A DNA stretch of 64,000 nt from Aliagarivorans taiwanensis DSM 22990 (lineage in GTDB: Bacteria > Pseudomonadota > Gammaproteobacteria > Enterobacterales > Celerinatantimonadaceae). Below are positions 9,992-20,100 of this stretch, in pieces. Under the pieces are notes generated by a model. The model made no database searches. It worked only from the letters and a program-made list of their open reading frames with translations, and was not told where the DNA came from. The number at the start of each line of letters is the position of its first letter. The first letter of the stretch is position 1. Made by a program: the position numbers and the translations under genes. The stretch lies in the NCBI RefSeq assembly GCF_000429505.1, contig NZ_AUBZ01000006.1, forward strand, positions 62,001 through 126,000, given 5' to 3'.

Positions 9992-10763
9992 AAACACCGT
10001 ACAATCTCTATGGATTGGACCGTCACTGTCCAAGATCGAACAGCTCTCTATGCGTTCGTTTGTCCATCATGGCAATCCCTATCATCTGTACACTTACAAC
10101 GATATTGACAATGTGCCTGATGGCGTTGTCGTTAAAGATGCTAATGAGATATTGCCTGAGCGTGAGATTTTCCGCGACCGTTCGGGTAGCTTAGGCGCTT
10201 TTTCTGATGTATTTCGATTCAAGCTACTGGAGAGCACCTCATCGTTTTGGGTTGATACTGATGTGGTATGCCTAAAGCCTTACGACTTCGAAGAGAGCGA
10301 AGTGTTTGGTTTCCAAGATGATGGCAGCGTTAACGGTGCGGTGCTGCGTCTGAGCAAGGATTCCGATGTATTGCGCGAAGCCCTTGATTATTGCGCACGT
10401 CCTAATGTCGTTCGCGACTACGACTCCAATAAGGTAAAGCGGCGTAAGTTGGTGCGCAAAATTAAACGCAGTGGGCTCTCTGATATTAGCTTTGGTGAGA
10501 TTGGCCCAGATCTCATCACGAAGATCTTAAAAGATAAGGATTTACTGGCGACAGCCAAGCCGATTTATTACTTCTACCCCATCCATCATTCCTGCGCTAG
10601 AACCATTTTTTCTGAGAATGGAAAGGAGATGGCGAGCTTTCTTGAGCACAGTTATTCATTACATCTTTGGAATGAGATCTTCCGGCGGGAAGGGATCGAC
10701 AAAAATGGCGACTTCTCCGCGAACTCGCTGATCGGTGCGTTGATGAAGAGGTATGCGGGATAG
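9984..10763 (+). CDS. GT32-like capsular/LPS glycosyltransferase
   Basis: This 259-residue protein has the layout of Och1/GT32-type transferases: an N-terminal QSLWIGPSLSKIEQLSMRSF, the metal-binding DxD motif in SFWVDTDVVCLKPYDF (about residue 88), and a later FYPIHHS and HLWNE tail. It belongs to the same operon as the PP-loop and pyruvyl transferase genes and overlaps both neighbours or abuts them. A paralogue with the same order of motifs is encoded at 14886-15665 on the other strand. Nucleotide-sugar donor and linkage are not predictable. Confidence 0.8.
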   Translation: MTKNTVQSLWIGPSLSKIEQLSMRSFVHHGNPYHLYTYNDIDNVPDGVVVKDANEILPEREIFRDRSGSLGAFSDVFRFKLLESTSSFWVDTDVVCLKPYDFEESEVFGFQDDGSVNGAVLRLSKDSDVLREALDYCARPNVVRDYDSNKVKRRKLVRKIKRSGLSDISFGEIGPDLITKILKDKDLLATAKPIYYFYPIHHSCARTIFSENGKEMASFLEHSYSLHLWNEIFRREGIDKNGDFSANSLIGALMKRYAG

Positions 10764-10767
10764 CGCG

Positions 10768-11508
10768 ATGATTCAGGTTTATGTGATCAGCTTGGCTTCT
10801 TCGTTGGCGCGGCGTGAGAGTATTCAACGTCAGTTCAACGAGGCAGGTATCCGCTTTGAGTTCTTTGATGCCATTGATGGACGAAAGGACCCTCACCCGC
10901 TGTTTGAGCGACAAGATGTTGTGCTACGCAAAAAGCTGTGTGGGATCCCGCTGCTACCCGGAGAGCTTGGTTGTTTTGCTAGTCACTACTTGCTTTGGCA
11001 ACGCTGCGTTGAGTTGAACGAGTCGATTGTCGTGGTAGAAGATGACGCCGAGTTAAAAGACACCTTCGCCAGCGCCCTACCTCACTTGACGGATTTGGCT
11101 AATAAGCACGGTTATGTCCGCTTGTTTGAGAACGAAACAACCCATCGTAAGCGTGTGCTGGTTGAACATTGGGACGACATCGGTAGCGACGTGGTGCGTT
11201 ACCTAAAAGGGCCCGCCTCGACCCGGGCTTACCTGCTACACCCTTCTGCCGCAGAGAAGTTCCTTACCCATGCTGCCCGCTGGTACAAGCCTGTCGATGA
11301 CTATATGGACGAGTTTTGGATTAATGGCGTGGAGTGCAAGGGCTTGGTGCCGGGTATCGTTAATGACGAAACCGACTTTGAGTCTGAGATCAAAGAGCAG
11401 GTGGTTGGCTACAAGGAACGGACACTGGCTGCTAAGATTGAGCGCGAGTGGTTGAGGTTAAAGTCTGACTTGCAGCGACTGGTCTTCAACCTCAGAAAGA
11501 GTCTCTAA
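10768..11508 (+). CDS. glycosyltransferase family 25, second copy
   Basis: It shares the GT25 order of motifs with the gene at 1819-2556: MIQVYVISLASSLARRESIQ, FEFFDAID, GELGCFASHYLLWQRCVE and IVVVEDDAEL. An in-frame ATG exists at 10753, but the ATG at 10768 puts the conserved beta-strand at the N-terminus, as in the paralogue, and is preferred (246 residues). The ribosome site is weak and translation is probably coupled to the preceding gene, whose stop lies four bases upstream. It is the last gene of the operon; a hairpin follows at 11524-11552. Confidence 0.84.
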   Translation: MIQVYVISLASSLARRESIQRQFNEAGIRFEFFDAIDGRKDPHPLFERQDVVLRKKLCGIPLLPGELGCFASHYLLWQRCVELNESIVVVEDDAELKDTFASALPHLTDLANKHGYVRLFENETTHRKRVLVEHWDDIGSDVVRYLKGPASTRAYLLHPSAAEKFLTHAARWYKPVDDYMDEFWINGVECKGLVPGIVNDETDFESEIKEQVVGYKERTLAAKIEREWLRLKSDLQRLVFNLRKSL

Positions 11509-11523
11509 GCTAGCACCTCAATG

Positions 11524-11552
11524 GCAGCGAGTGCTATCAAACTACTCGCTGC
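11524..11552. terminator. possible intergenic hairpin between convergent genes
   Basis: GCAGCGAGT and ACTCGCTGC form a perfect 9-bp stem around an 11-base loop, between the convergent GT25 and GT9 genes. There is no U-tract on either strand, so termination efficiency is doubtful. Confidence 0.4.
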
Positions 11553-11567
11553 GCGAAAAGACTTCTT

Positions 11568-12581
11568 CTAGCTGTCGATAAGGCTTTCGATAGCTTTAGT
11601 CGCTTCCCTTACGACTGATTCGACCGACGGTACCGATCTATCCGGACTGTAAGCAACAAAGTGCGGCTCATACTTAGGCCAATAACGTTGCGGCAAGGTC
11701 GAATAGAACAGACCCAAGGTTGGCGTGTGGGTCGCCAGGGCGATGTTGCGCACACCGGTATCGTTACAAATCAGTAAGTCACACTTGTTTGCCATAAACT
11801 CGGTTAACGCATCGATAGACATAGTCTCTTGAGCACTTACGTTCTCACGCTCTAACAGCGCTTCCCAACCTGTTCTTTTCTCTTCAGGGTTCATGCCTTC
11901 GAGCAACACGAAGTTGAGCGATGGATAGCGCTCTGCCAGTTCACCAATCACCTGCTTGTATTGTTCTAGCGGATAGCACTTGCTTGGGGTGGAAGCTCCG
12001 GTGAAAAAGGCGATGGTATTGGTGTTGCCTTGATACTCCGGCAGCGCGAAGTCGAGGCGATGCGGTGGGAAATGCCCTAGGGTCACTAGCAGGTCCAATA
12101 GGGTTTCGGTTTCATATTTATAGACACTACGCTTTAGGCAGATGTCGTAGACCGGGCGGGTGATATCGCGCCTGGGGAAGGCCAGCTTGAGTTTCGCTTT
12201 AGCGAAGATGCTTAGCAAATGAGAGCGATTGGTCGCGGCCAGATCGAACAGAACATCCTGTTCTGGCAACGAGCGCAGATTGTTGAAGCGCTCCGATACT
12301 TTCTTGGTGCCTTGCTCGCCGTAGATGTAAAACACTTCGTCGACCAAATCGAGCGGTGCTCCTAGCTTGCTCTTGGCATCTAGACAGAGGGTGATCTTGG
12401 CATTCGGGAAGAACTTGCGCGCCTCCACGAAGAACGGCCGGGCGGCAATCATATCACCCAAGGCAGCGTGGCGGATAACCGCAATCTTGGTGATGGCTAA
12501 AGGGTCGAACTGGTCCTGCAGATATGCCTGAGCGCGTTTGCTCACTGATACGCCTTCGTCTACCCAGAGGTGTCTAGTCAT
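11568..12581 (-). CDS. glycosyltransferase family 9 (heptosyltransferase-like)
   Basis: The 337-residue protein has the GT9 fold signature IAVIRHAALGDMIAARPFF near residue 34 (conserved GD) and the donor-domain motif CNDTGVRNIALATHTPTLGLFY. These match WaaF/WaaC-type enzymes that use ADP-heptose. It differs from canonical WaaC/WaaF by an N-terminal extension of about 30 residues and a variant donor motif (TGVRN instead of SGxxH), so a different donor or acceptor is likely. It lies within the glycan island, transcribed against the preceding operon. An AAAGAG site lies nine bases before its ATG. Confidence 0.82.
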   Translation of the reverse strand: MTRHLWVDEGVSVSKRAQAYLQDQFDPLAITKIAVIRHAALGDMIAARPFFVEARKFFPNAKITLCLDAKSKLGAPLDLVDEVFYIYGEQGTKKVSERFNNLRSLPEQDVLFDLAATNRSHLLSIFAKAKLKLAFPRRDITRPVYDICLKRSVYKYETETLLDLLVTLGHFPPHRLDFALPEYQGNTNTIAFFTGASTPSKCYPLEQYKQVIGELAERYPSLNFVLLEGMNPEEKRTGWEALLERENVSAQETMSIDALTEFMANKCDLLICNDTGVRNIALATHTPTLGLFYSTLPQRYWPKYEPHFVAYSPDRSVPSVESVVREATKAIESLIDS

Positions 12582-12899
12582 AAATTAGTACTCTTTAGCT
12601 TTTTAATCTGTATACCGCTCAAGCCGGCGATTATAACGAAACTACTTACTGAGTGCTTCTGCTTTGTGGTGTTCCAAGGCTTGCTTGAAGAGACCAATGC
12701 CTGACACAGATGCTCATATTACAGCGTCGAGAGTGAACATAATATTTAACCAAAATCAGCGGATTACTCGATGCTGCAGGTTTGTTTCAGGCCAAGAATT
12801 GCTTTAGACTCGAAGCCTTATTTCCTCTGGAAACCCTAGTTCACGTAGCAAGGATGCGAAGTCACGTGGCTTAGATCTAACTCATAGCGAACTCTAACA
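12582..12899. other. AT-rich divergent intergenic region
   Basis: This 318-base stretch separates the divergent GT9 and Wzi-like genes. A TATAAT-like -10 for the minus-strand gene lies at 12630-12635. No gene, tRNA or inverted repeat of note was found in the rest. It presumably holds the promoters of both neighbours. Confidence 0.5.
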
Positions 12900-14318
12900 A
12901 TGAAAGCATGGATACCTGTAGCTGGATTGCTTGCCTATTCTGGCGCTGTATTTGCGGGCCCGGTCAGTGCCTACTTACCTGTTAACCTTGCTCCTGAAAT
13001 GGAGCGCAGTGTTGAACGATTCTTACTCATCAGTGATGTGCCGGTTGTGAAACGGCCGATTGCAATTCGTGCTGTTGAAGATGCCTTGGAGATCGGTTGT
13101 GAGCGAGATGCAGGGCTGTGTGCTGAAGTCAGAGATATCTTGGCTCGCTACCAATCACGCGCTGGTGTGGCATGGGCGGAAACAGAGCTTAGTGTTTCCA
13201 ATCACGATGATATGACCTTGTTTAATCGTCGTGGCGAAACCACCGATGACTGGTGGCATGGCAGTGTCGGTGGCTACTGGCGTGCCCATGACAATATACT
13301 GTTCAATCTAGGAATGGTCGCCTCGGATTCCAACTTTACCCCTGATGGCAGCTTTGTCAGCGTCGGCTTTGATACCTTCCAAATCGATGTCGGCTACAAG
13401 CCGCATTGGATCTCGCCAATGCGCGGCTCGGCGATGCTGCTGAGCACCCAGGCTGAAACCTATGCAACGGTGTCGTTCTCTAACGTGAGACCGATAGATT
13501 TATGGGGTGTGGGTTTTAACTATGAGCTGTTCTGGGGCCAGCTTTCGCACTCTGATCGTATTCGTTACGAAGATGGTTTTACCAGCGGTAAGCCCTATGT
13601 CGCGGGAATGCAGTTCTCATTAGAGCCATTTGACGGCGTAAGTATAGGTCTGAGCCGTATGATGCAGTACGGCGGCGGCGCCCGCGGCGGCGCTAGCATC
13701 AAAGATATCTTTAAAGCCTTCTTCGACCCATCGGGCACCGACAACCGTGGCGATGATTTGTCGATGGATGATGAGTTTGGTAACCAGCAGGTTGCGCTGT
13801 TCACCCGAGTAAACTTCAGCGGTAGTGTGCCATTCGCGATTTACCTAGAGTATGCCGGCGAGGATACTGCTAAGGGGTCAAACAAGCGTATCGGCAATGC
13901 TGCGCTTAGTGGCGGGATTGACTTCCCACGCGTGTGGCAGGACTTCGACCTTACCTATGAGTTCTCGCAATGGCAGGATGCTTGGTACGTGCATTCCATC
14001 TACTTGGACGGTATGACCAATGAAGGCACTGTGCTAGGTCACTGGGGAGCAACGCAACGCGTAATGGGTGATGGCGTGGGTGCCCAAGCCCATGAGTTAT
14101 TCGTGGGTTGGCAATATTCCTCTCGTACGCGTTTTGACCTTAACTACAAGACTCTGCAAAACGAGAGCTACAGCCGAAATGATTATGTAAGAGCCCATTC
14201 TTTAACGTTGAAAGCCAGCCTGAAGCACGGTGGTTACCTGTGGGGTGGTGAGTTAATGGTAGGTAGAGATGTATTTGATGAAGACTATGCACGGCTGGGA
14301 GGCTTTGTAAGATGGTAG
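12900..14318 (+). CDS. capsule assembly Wzi family outer-membrane protein
   Basis: A 472-residue secreted protein with an N-terminal signal peptide cleaved near AVFAG (about residue 20). The mature part has a helical N-terminal region (PVNLAPEMERSVERFLLISDVPVVKRPI) followed by many alternating aromatic beta-strands ending in GGFVRW, a typical beta-barrel C-terminus with terminal aromatic residue. The arrangement fits the Wzi family, outer-membrane lectins that anchor capsule to the cell surface. Location next to glycan transferases agrees. Its end overlaps the following small barrel gene by seven bases. The name is inferred from overall pattern; the family also includes non-capsule members. 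Confidence 0.78.
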   Translation: MKAWIPVAGLLAYSGAVFAGPVSAYLPVNLAPEMERSVERFLLISDVPVVKRPIAIRAVEDALEIGCERDAGLCAEVRDILARYQSRAGVAWAETELSVSNHDDMTLFNRRGETTDDWWHGSVGGYWRAHDNILFNLGMVASDSNFTPDGSFVSVGFDTFQIDVGYKPHWISPMRGSAMLLSTQAETYATVSFSNVRPIDLWGVGFNYELFWGQLSHSDRIRYEDGFTSGKPYVAGMQFSLEPFDGVSIGLSRMMQYGGGARGGASIKDIFKAFFDPSGTDNRGDDLSMDDEFGNQQVALFTRVNFSGSVPFAIYLEYAGEDTAKGSNKRIGNAALSGGIDFPRVWQDFDLTYEFSQWQDAWYVHSIYLDGMTNEGTVLGHWGATQRVMGDGVGAQAHELFVGWQYSSRTRFDLNYKTLQNESYSRNDYVRAHSLTLKASLKHGGYLWGGELMVGRDVFDEDYARLGGFVRW

Positions 14319-14863
14319 TGTCTAAAAAAGGAGCTCTTTTAGGTTCCCTGTTGTTGTGCTCGTTGCCAGCCATGGCCTATGAGGTAAGTGTTGAGGCAGG
14401 TGCCAACTTGTATGCCATTAAGTACAACGAGGTCAAGGAAGACCCCAGCCATGACTTCAGCTCAGTAAAAGGAAGCGCACACGCCGGGATCGGTGTCTCG
14501 CGTGCGTTCTCTGACAAGCATCATTTGGGGATCCGCCTCGATGTGGATCGCTACGACGGTAACTGGTTTTGTGGTTTGCGTGCACTGGACTATCAGTACG
14601 CGTTTTCCAGCCGCTGGCGTGCTGGGGCGTTTATTGGTGCGGCCAGCTATGATTACCGCCTGCCTGCCTACGGCCTTTACTATGGCGCGACGTTGGAGAG
14701 AAGAAACTTTCTCACCGAGAACCTGAGTCTGGTGCTGGATGTGAAAAGTGGCGATACGCTTACCCGCAACCGCCGCACTGAGGAGGGTGACCGTCCTAGT
14801 GAGCGGCCCGATATCTTCGTTGACATCTTGTCTGGCGGCATCTCACTGCGTTACCACTTTTAG
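14312..14863 (+). CDS. small outer-membrane beta-barrel protein
   Basis: I do not recognise a specific family. The 183 residues begin with a signal peptide (KKGALLGSLLLCSLPAMA, cleavage before YEVS). The rest alternates polar and hydrophobic residues in about eight predicted strands and ends in GGISLRYHF, with the C-terminal Phe that marks BAM-dependent barrels. The start overlaps the Wzi-like gene, so the two are co-translated and their products probably act together at the outer membrane. Confidence 0.72.
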   Translation: MVVSKKGALLGSLLLCSLPAMAYEVSVEAGANLYAIKYNEVKEDPSHDFSSVKGSAHAGIGVSRAFSDKHHLGIRLDVDRYDGNWFCGLRALDYQYAFSSRWRAGAFIGAASYDYRLPAYGLYYGATLERRNFLTENLSLVLDVKSGDTLTRNRRTEEGDRPSERPDIFVDILSGGISLRYHF

Positions 14864-14885
14864 GCCGTTCAAAGAGAATAGGCTG

Positions 14886-15665
14886 TTAAAGAAAACGTTT
14901 GGCTAGCGAGCCCACCAAGGAATCGGGCTCAAAGCCAGCGTTTTTATCTACGCCACGCTTTCTTAATACCTCATTCCAAAGGTGCACCGCGTAGCTGTTC
15001 TCCAGCAAGGCATTTAGTTGCTGAGAACCTTTGCTAAACATGGCGGCGGCGCTGCTATGGTGAATCGGGTAAAACGCACTAAACGGCAGGGCTTCATCGA
15101 AGCGTTGCTGATGCTTCAAGATACTGGTTATCAGCTCTGGGCCGGTTTCCCCAAAGCGCACATTCCGATACTGGTTTTTAAACTGTAGCTTGCGCTTGAT
15201 TTTATTTCTGGCGGTGCGGCGTGAGTCGTAGGGCTGAAGCTTGCTAGGGTGAGAGCAATACTCACTCATAGTGGTAAGTAAGCTGTCATTATTGGCGAGT
15301 CTTAACACGGCGGTGTTTGCCTTGTCATCAGACTCCAGGCCAAACACGTTATCTTGGCTGAAATCGAAAGGCTTCAAACACACCATATCGGTGTCCACCC
15401 AGTAGCCATCAGTTTGCTGCAGTAGCGAGATTCTGAACAGATCTGAAAATGGCGCGAAACTTCCTTTTACGTGCTTGAATACTTTGCTCTCATCTAGAAT
15501 GGTGTTGGCATCTTTGATCTCTACGCCGTCGGGCACATTCTTCACGTCTTGATAAACGTAAAGTACAAAGGGCATACCGTTGGCGATGAACGAGGCCAAA
15601 GACAATTGCTCTACCTTGGAGAGGCTAGAACCAATCCAGAGAGACTGCGCATAGGGAGGGGTCAT
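14886..15665 (-). CDS. GT32-like glycosyltransferase, second copy
   Basis: Its motifs match the gene at 9984-10763 in the same order: AQSLWIGSSLSKVEQLSLASF, DGYWVDTDMVCLKPFDF (DxD), the FGETGPELITSIL stretch, and AFYPIHHS with HLWNE. The frame extends upstream to a TTG at 15686, but the ATG at 15663-15665 aligns with the start of the paralogue and is preferred (259 residues, the same length as the paralogue). Neither start has a strong ribosome site. It is probably a cytoplasmic transferase acting on surface glycan. Confidence 0.8.
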   Translation of the reverse strand: MTPPYAQSLWIGSSLSKVEQLSLASFIANGMPFVLYVYQDVKNVPDGVEIKDANTILDESKVFKHVKGSFAPFSDLFRISLLQQTDGYWVDTDMVCLKPFDFSQDNVFGLESDDKANTAVLRLANNDSLLTTMSEYCSHPSKLQPYDSRRTARNKIKRKLQFKNQYRNVRFGETGPELITSILKHQQRFDEALPFSAFYPIHHSSAAAMFSKGSQQLNALLENSYAVHLWNEVLRKRGVDKNAGFEPDSLVGSLAKRFL

Positions 15666-15850
15666 CAATGACGAGTATCCAAGCAAGCTTTATACGATTA
15701 CGATACTGTTTAACCTATTAACTACGGCTAGGTTTCAGTTTGTTAATTTCAGGGAATCTAACATGCAGACAAGTGTCTAACAAGCTCGCGGCGCCATTTA
15801 GCGAACATCGAGCTGTGGCTATAAATAATAGTATCACTCGATGTGTTTGA

Positions 15851-16963
15851 TTATTCACCGTTCAAGTAATATTTCTCTAACTGGGCTAAATGCGTCTCCA
15901 GTAAAAAGTGTTTCTCGGCGCGTGTTTTCAAACCAGCGGCTAACGCGAGTTTGTCATCATCGGCGATAAGCTTCTCCAATGTTGTGGCGATCTTGGCGGG
16001 GTTATCAAAAGGTACCGTGAGTGCGGGATTATCGAGTAGCTCTGGAATTGCCCCGCTATCAGCGCCAAGCACAACCCGCCCTGCCATCATCGCTTCAATG
16101 GCGGTTAAGCCAAAGGCTTCCTCTTTAGACAATAGGCAAACCACATCCATAACGGACAGCATGTTGTGAATGTCCTTGCGAAAGCCCGGTAAATGCACGC
16201 GCTGTGCTAAACCATATTCGGCAATCTTATCTTTGAGCATGCCTAGCGTTGTCAAATCAGCCCCCTGATCCGCTTGCAAGCCACCAACGATCAATAGATG
16301 GGATTGTTCATCACCGTGTTCCACAAGCTGTTTGAATGCGTCCAATAGCTGTAGTTGCCCTTTGCCCGGGTCGATACGCCCTAAGGTCCCAATGACTGGG
16401 GCGGTATCTGGTAAGCCGAGTTCGCGGCGTAATCTGAGTACATCTCCTGTGGATAGCTCCGCGGGCGGTGGCGCGGTGCCTAACCAGAGTCGCGCAATTT
16501 TAGTGGGATCAATTGGCAGGTTCTTGAGGTTTTTGGCTTTGGTGAACTCACTGATCGACAGTAGCTGGTCCACATGGCGATACACCCAGCGATGGAAAAG
16601 GTCACGCTTGCTACTGCTGCCCCCCATGTGCTCGGTAAATATCACTCTACGTCTATGTAGGCTATCGAGCAGTGCTGCCAACAGCAGATCCCCTGACTTG
16701 TGGCAATGCATCAGCTGACATTGCTGGCGATTCAGCCAGCGATTAATTGCGCTAACCGCGAGCAGTGCTTTGGCTTTGGAGGCGAAGGTGAACACCTTAA
16801 AGCCTTGTTCGCGCATGGCCTTATCGACGGGGGTGCCTGCTAGGCATATGCCAAGAACTCGCCAACCGCGTTGTTGGAACTGAGTACCCATTCGGATGGG
16901 GTACATTTCCAATCCGCCCCAACCTTTACTGAGACAAATATGTAATACGCTGTGATTTGACAT
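15851..16963 (-). CDS. glycosyltransferase family 4
   Basis: A 370-residue GT-B enzyme. The N-terminal acceptor domain starts HICLSKGWGGLEMYPIRMG, the glycine-rich GT4 signature. The C-terminal domain contains IGTLGRIDPGKGQLQLLDAF (the G-R-x-x-x-x-K-G motif) and SKEEAFGLTAIEAMMAGRVV, the E-x7-E donor-sugar motif. It is the last gene of the glycan island and is on the same strand as the second GT32-like gene, with 185 bases between. Substrates unknown. Confidence 0.88.
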   Translation of the reverse strand: MSNHSVLHICLSKGWGGLEMYPIRMGTQFQQRGWRVLGICLAGTPVDKAMREQGFKVFTFASKAKALLAVSAINRWLNRQQCQLMHCHKSGDLLLAALLDSLHRRRVIFTEHMGGSSSKRDLFHRWVYRHVDQLLSISEFTKAKNLKNLPIDPTKIARLWLGTAPPPAELSTGDVLRLRRELGLPDTAPVIGTLGRIDPGKGQLQLLDAFKQLVEHGDEQSHLLIVGGLQADQGADLTTLGMLKDKIAEYGLAQRVHLPGFRKDIHNMLSVMDVVCLLSKEEAFGLTAIEAMMAGRVVLGADSGAIPELLDNPALTVPFDNPAKIATTLEKLIADDDKLALAAGLKTRAEKHFLLETHLAQLEKYYLNGE

Positions 16964-17170
16964 GAATTAAGGGGATGATTTCCTAGCACAATTTTATGCG
17001 CCACAGTGTATACCTAAACTTATTGCTAATCCTGTACTTTGAGTGCTCGAGTGGCCAGCTTTAGGGAGTGAGGCTCAAGAATTGTCGCGTTATCGTGCTG
17101 CCACATATAGATAGCCCGCCAGATCTTGCTATAGTTAGCGCTAAGAAATTGAAAAAGGGAGTTTTATTGC

Positions 17171-20100
17171 GTGCTGCGAGGCTTATGGATTGGCCTGGGG
17201 CTGTGGCTGGTAATCAGCACACAGGCTCTTGAAGCGAGAACCTACCGAGTACTGGTACTCAATGCCAATCAAGCCGGGGTGATTTGGGATGCCCAGTTTG
17301 AGGAAGGCCTTAACCATGGCATGGGACAGGCCGATCTGTGGTTTTATCACCACCGCATCCAATATGTTGATGAGGCTTTTACCGAGTTCCGCCGTGCTCA
17401 GGAGCAGCAACTCAACGAGTTGATGCTCTACTACCAATTCGACTATGTAGTCACGCTAGGCGACTACGCACTCCAGCTTGCTACGCACTCACAAGGCTTT
17501 AGAGACTATCAGTACCCGGTGATCGCCGCGGTTCGCTCTGAGTTTTCGGTCAGTGATCCCATCGACAATCAAAGCATTATCGTGGTTCAGCAAGCGCTGC
17601 CGCTGGCTGAGAATCTAGCGCTGTATCATCAGCTTCTTCCCAACTTGCATACCCTGCACCTGCTGGTATCCACAGGCCCCACTGGCGAGGCCTTAGGGCG
17701 ACGCTTCACCGAGCTCGCTGAGCAGCAAGGTTTAGAGGTTAAGCTGTGGACAGAAGCGGATTATGAAGAGCTTAAAGCCCATGCCTCTACCATGACCAGC
17801 GGTGAGGCGATTGTATTTGCCGTCTTCCGTGAGCATGTTGCCGAAGGCATCGCGCTCAATAGTCACAATATGGAGAGCCTTGCGAGCCTGGCGCGGGTGC
17901 CCTTGTTTAGCTTGTCTGAGCTGCCGATTGGGGTAGGAGCGCTGGGGGGTAAGGTAATCCGTGCGTCGCGAATTGGCGAACAGACCTCGGTTATCTTGAA
18001 CAAGTTACTACAAGGCCGAGACTTCCGGCGGGTGGGCCAGAGCGACGCGGAGCAGGCAGAGTTCGTGTTTGATTCCCAACAGCTTAAGCGCTGGGGGATC
18101 AGCCGCTCACAGCTACCAGAAACAGCTCGCTTGGTGAATGATACCGCCCAGCCTGGCTTCACCGTGGCACAAATTGGTTTGTCACTGAGCGGTTGGGGGC
18201 TGGGCGTTTTATTGTTACTGCTTTGCTTGCTGTTGTGGCTGCGCGTAAAACGCAAACACAAGCGTTTGCAAGAGGCGCTAGCGCGCTGGGAGGCTGGCTT
18301 TAACCGCGCCCATCAAGCGATGGCGCTGCTCGATGCGGATGGCTTGGTGATTAAACACAATAGTGCGATGCAGCGCTTACTGGGTGGTGAAGAGCGCATT
18401 GCAGACGGTGACCATTTTCTTGAGCATCTGCGCTGGCCTGATCGCATGCGCTCAGGATTTTCTGAGCAGTTTACTAAAGCCTGTCAGGGCGAGTTGGTGC
18501 TTTACTTTGGGCAGTTTGCCTACCATCAGCAGCGGCGTTTATTGGATATCAGTTTTACGCCAAAGTTGGACAGCGGCTATCGAACCGAGAGTGTATTGCT
18601 GGAAGTGCGTGACTTAGACCAGGTGCAGGTACAGCAACAAGCCCTGACCGAGAGTGAGGAGATGTATCGCCACCTGTTCGATAGCAGCCCAGCGATGCTA
18701 TTCATGGTTAATCCGCTAGGGGTGATTTGCATGGCCAATGAAGCCTTCGCCAATCATCTCGGCTACTCGCGGCAAAGCATTGAGCTGCTGCAGCTACGTG
18801 GTCTGTACATCAGTGAGAAAGAGAAGCATTGCCTACCCAAGTACTTGCTAAAGCTTGGCCAGCAACAACAGGTGCAAACCCGCGAGGTGGCCTACCATCA
18901 CCGTGACGGTGAGGAGTATTGGTTCCGCGAGAGCGCATTGTCGCTGCCCGATCGCGGCTTAGTGCTGTTTGTCTGTGAAGACATCACCGTTGCCAAGGCA
19001 ATGCAGCATGACCTTAACTTCCATGCTAACTACGATGCGCTCACTGGGATCTATAACCGTGGCTACTTAGAGCGCCACCTGCAGCGCTTGCTGGACCACT
19101 CCGAACAACAGCAGCACGCGATGCTGCACCTCGACCTGTCTCAGTTTAAGGTAATTAACGACAGCTTTGGCCATGGCAGTGGCGACCAAGCCCTTCAACA
19201 AGTGGCGCGGGTGCTACAGCATCATCTACCGGAAAACGCGATCGTCTCGCGCCTTGGCAGCGACGAGTTTGGCATGATATTGACCGACGTAGATCAAAAA
19301 CAAGCGGTCACTATTGCCGAAGAGCTGCTAGCCAAGTTGCAAGACACCCACTTTGTGCGTGACGAACGCATGGTCAGCTTTGGCGGCTGCCTGGGGCTTA
19401 CCATGTTTGATCGTGAGTCCGGCGCCAGCGTGCAGAGCATTATGGCGCAAGCCGACAACGCTTGTTTCTCGGCCAAGGCGCTGGGGCGCAACCGGGTGTT
19501 TATCTTCCACGACGAGGCGCAGGAAATCCAACACCGCCAAGGTCAGGTCGCCTGGGTATCACGTATCCAAAAAGCGCTGCGCGAAGACCGTTTTATCCCC
19601 TATGCCCAAAAAATCGTACCAGTCAGTGGCCCGAGTGAAGACTACCTGCACTACGAAGTGCTGATTCGGATGATCGATGAAGAAGGGCGGATCGTGCCGC
19701 CTGGCCTGTTCCTGCCTGCGGCAGAAAACTACAACTTAATCGATCAAATCGACCGCTTGGTTATCACCAAAACCCTGTTATGGTTAAGCGAAACCCCTAG
19801 CCACGTGGCCCGGCTAAACATGTGCTCCATCAACCTCTCGGGCCACTCGCTTGGCAACAGTGATTTCATCAACTGGCTGGTTGATTACTTACAGCAAAGT
19901 GCACTGCCGCTGAACAAGCTCTGTTTTGAAACCACCGAAACCGTGGCCATCGCCAACCTACAAGTTGCCACCGACTTCTTTAATCGGGTACGTGCCTTGG
20001 GTTGCAAGGTGGCGCTGGATGACTTCGGCTCCGGGTTATCGTCGTTTGGTTATATTAAGAGCCTGCCCATCGATTACCTGAAGATCGACGGTATGTTCGT

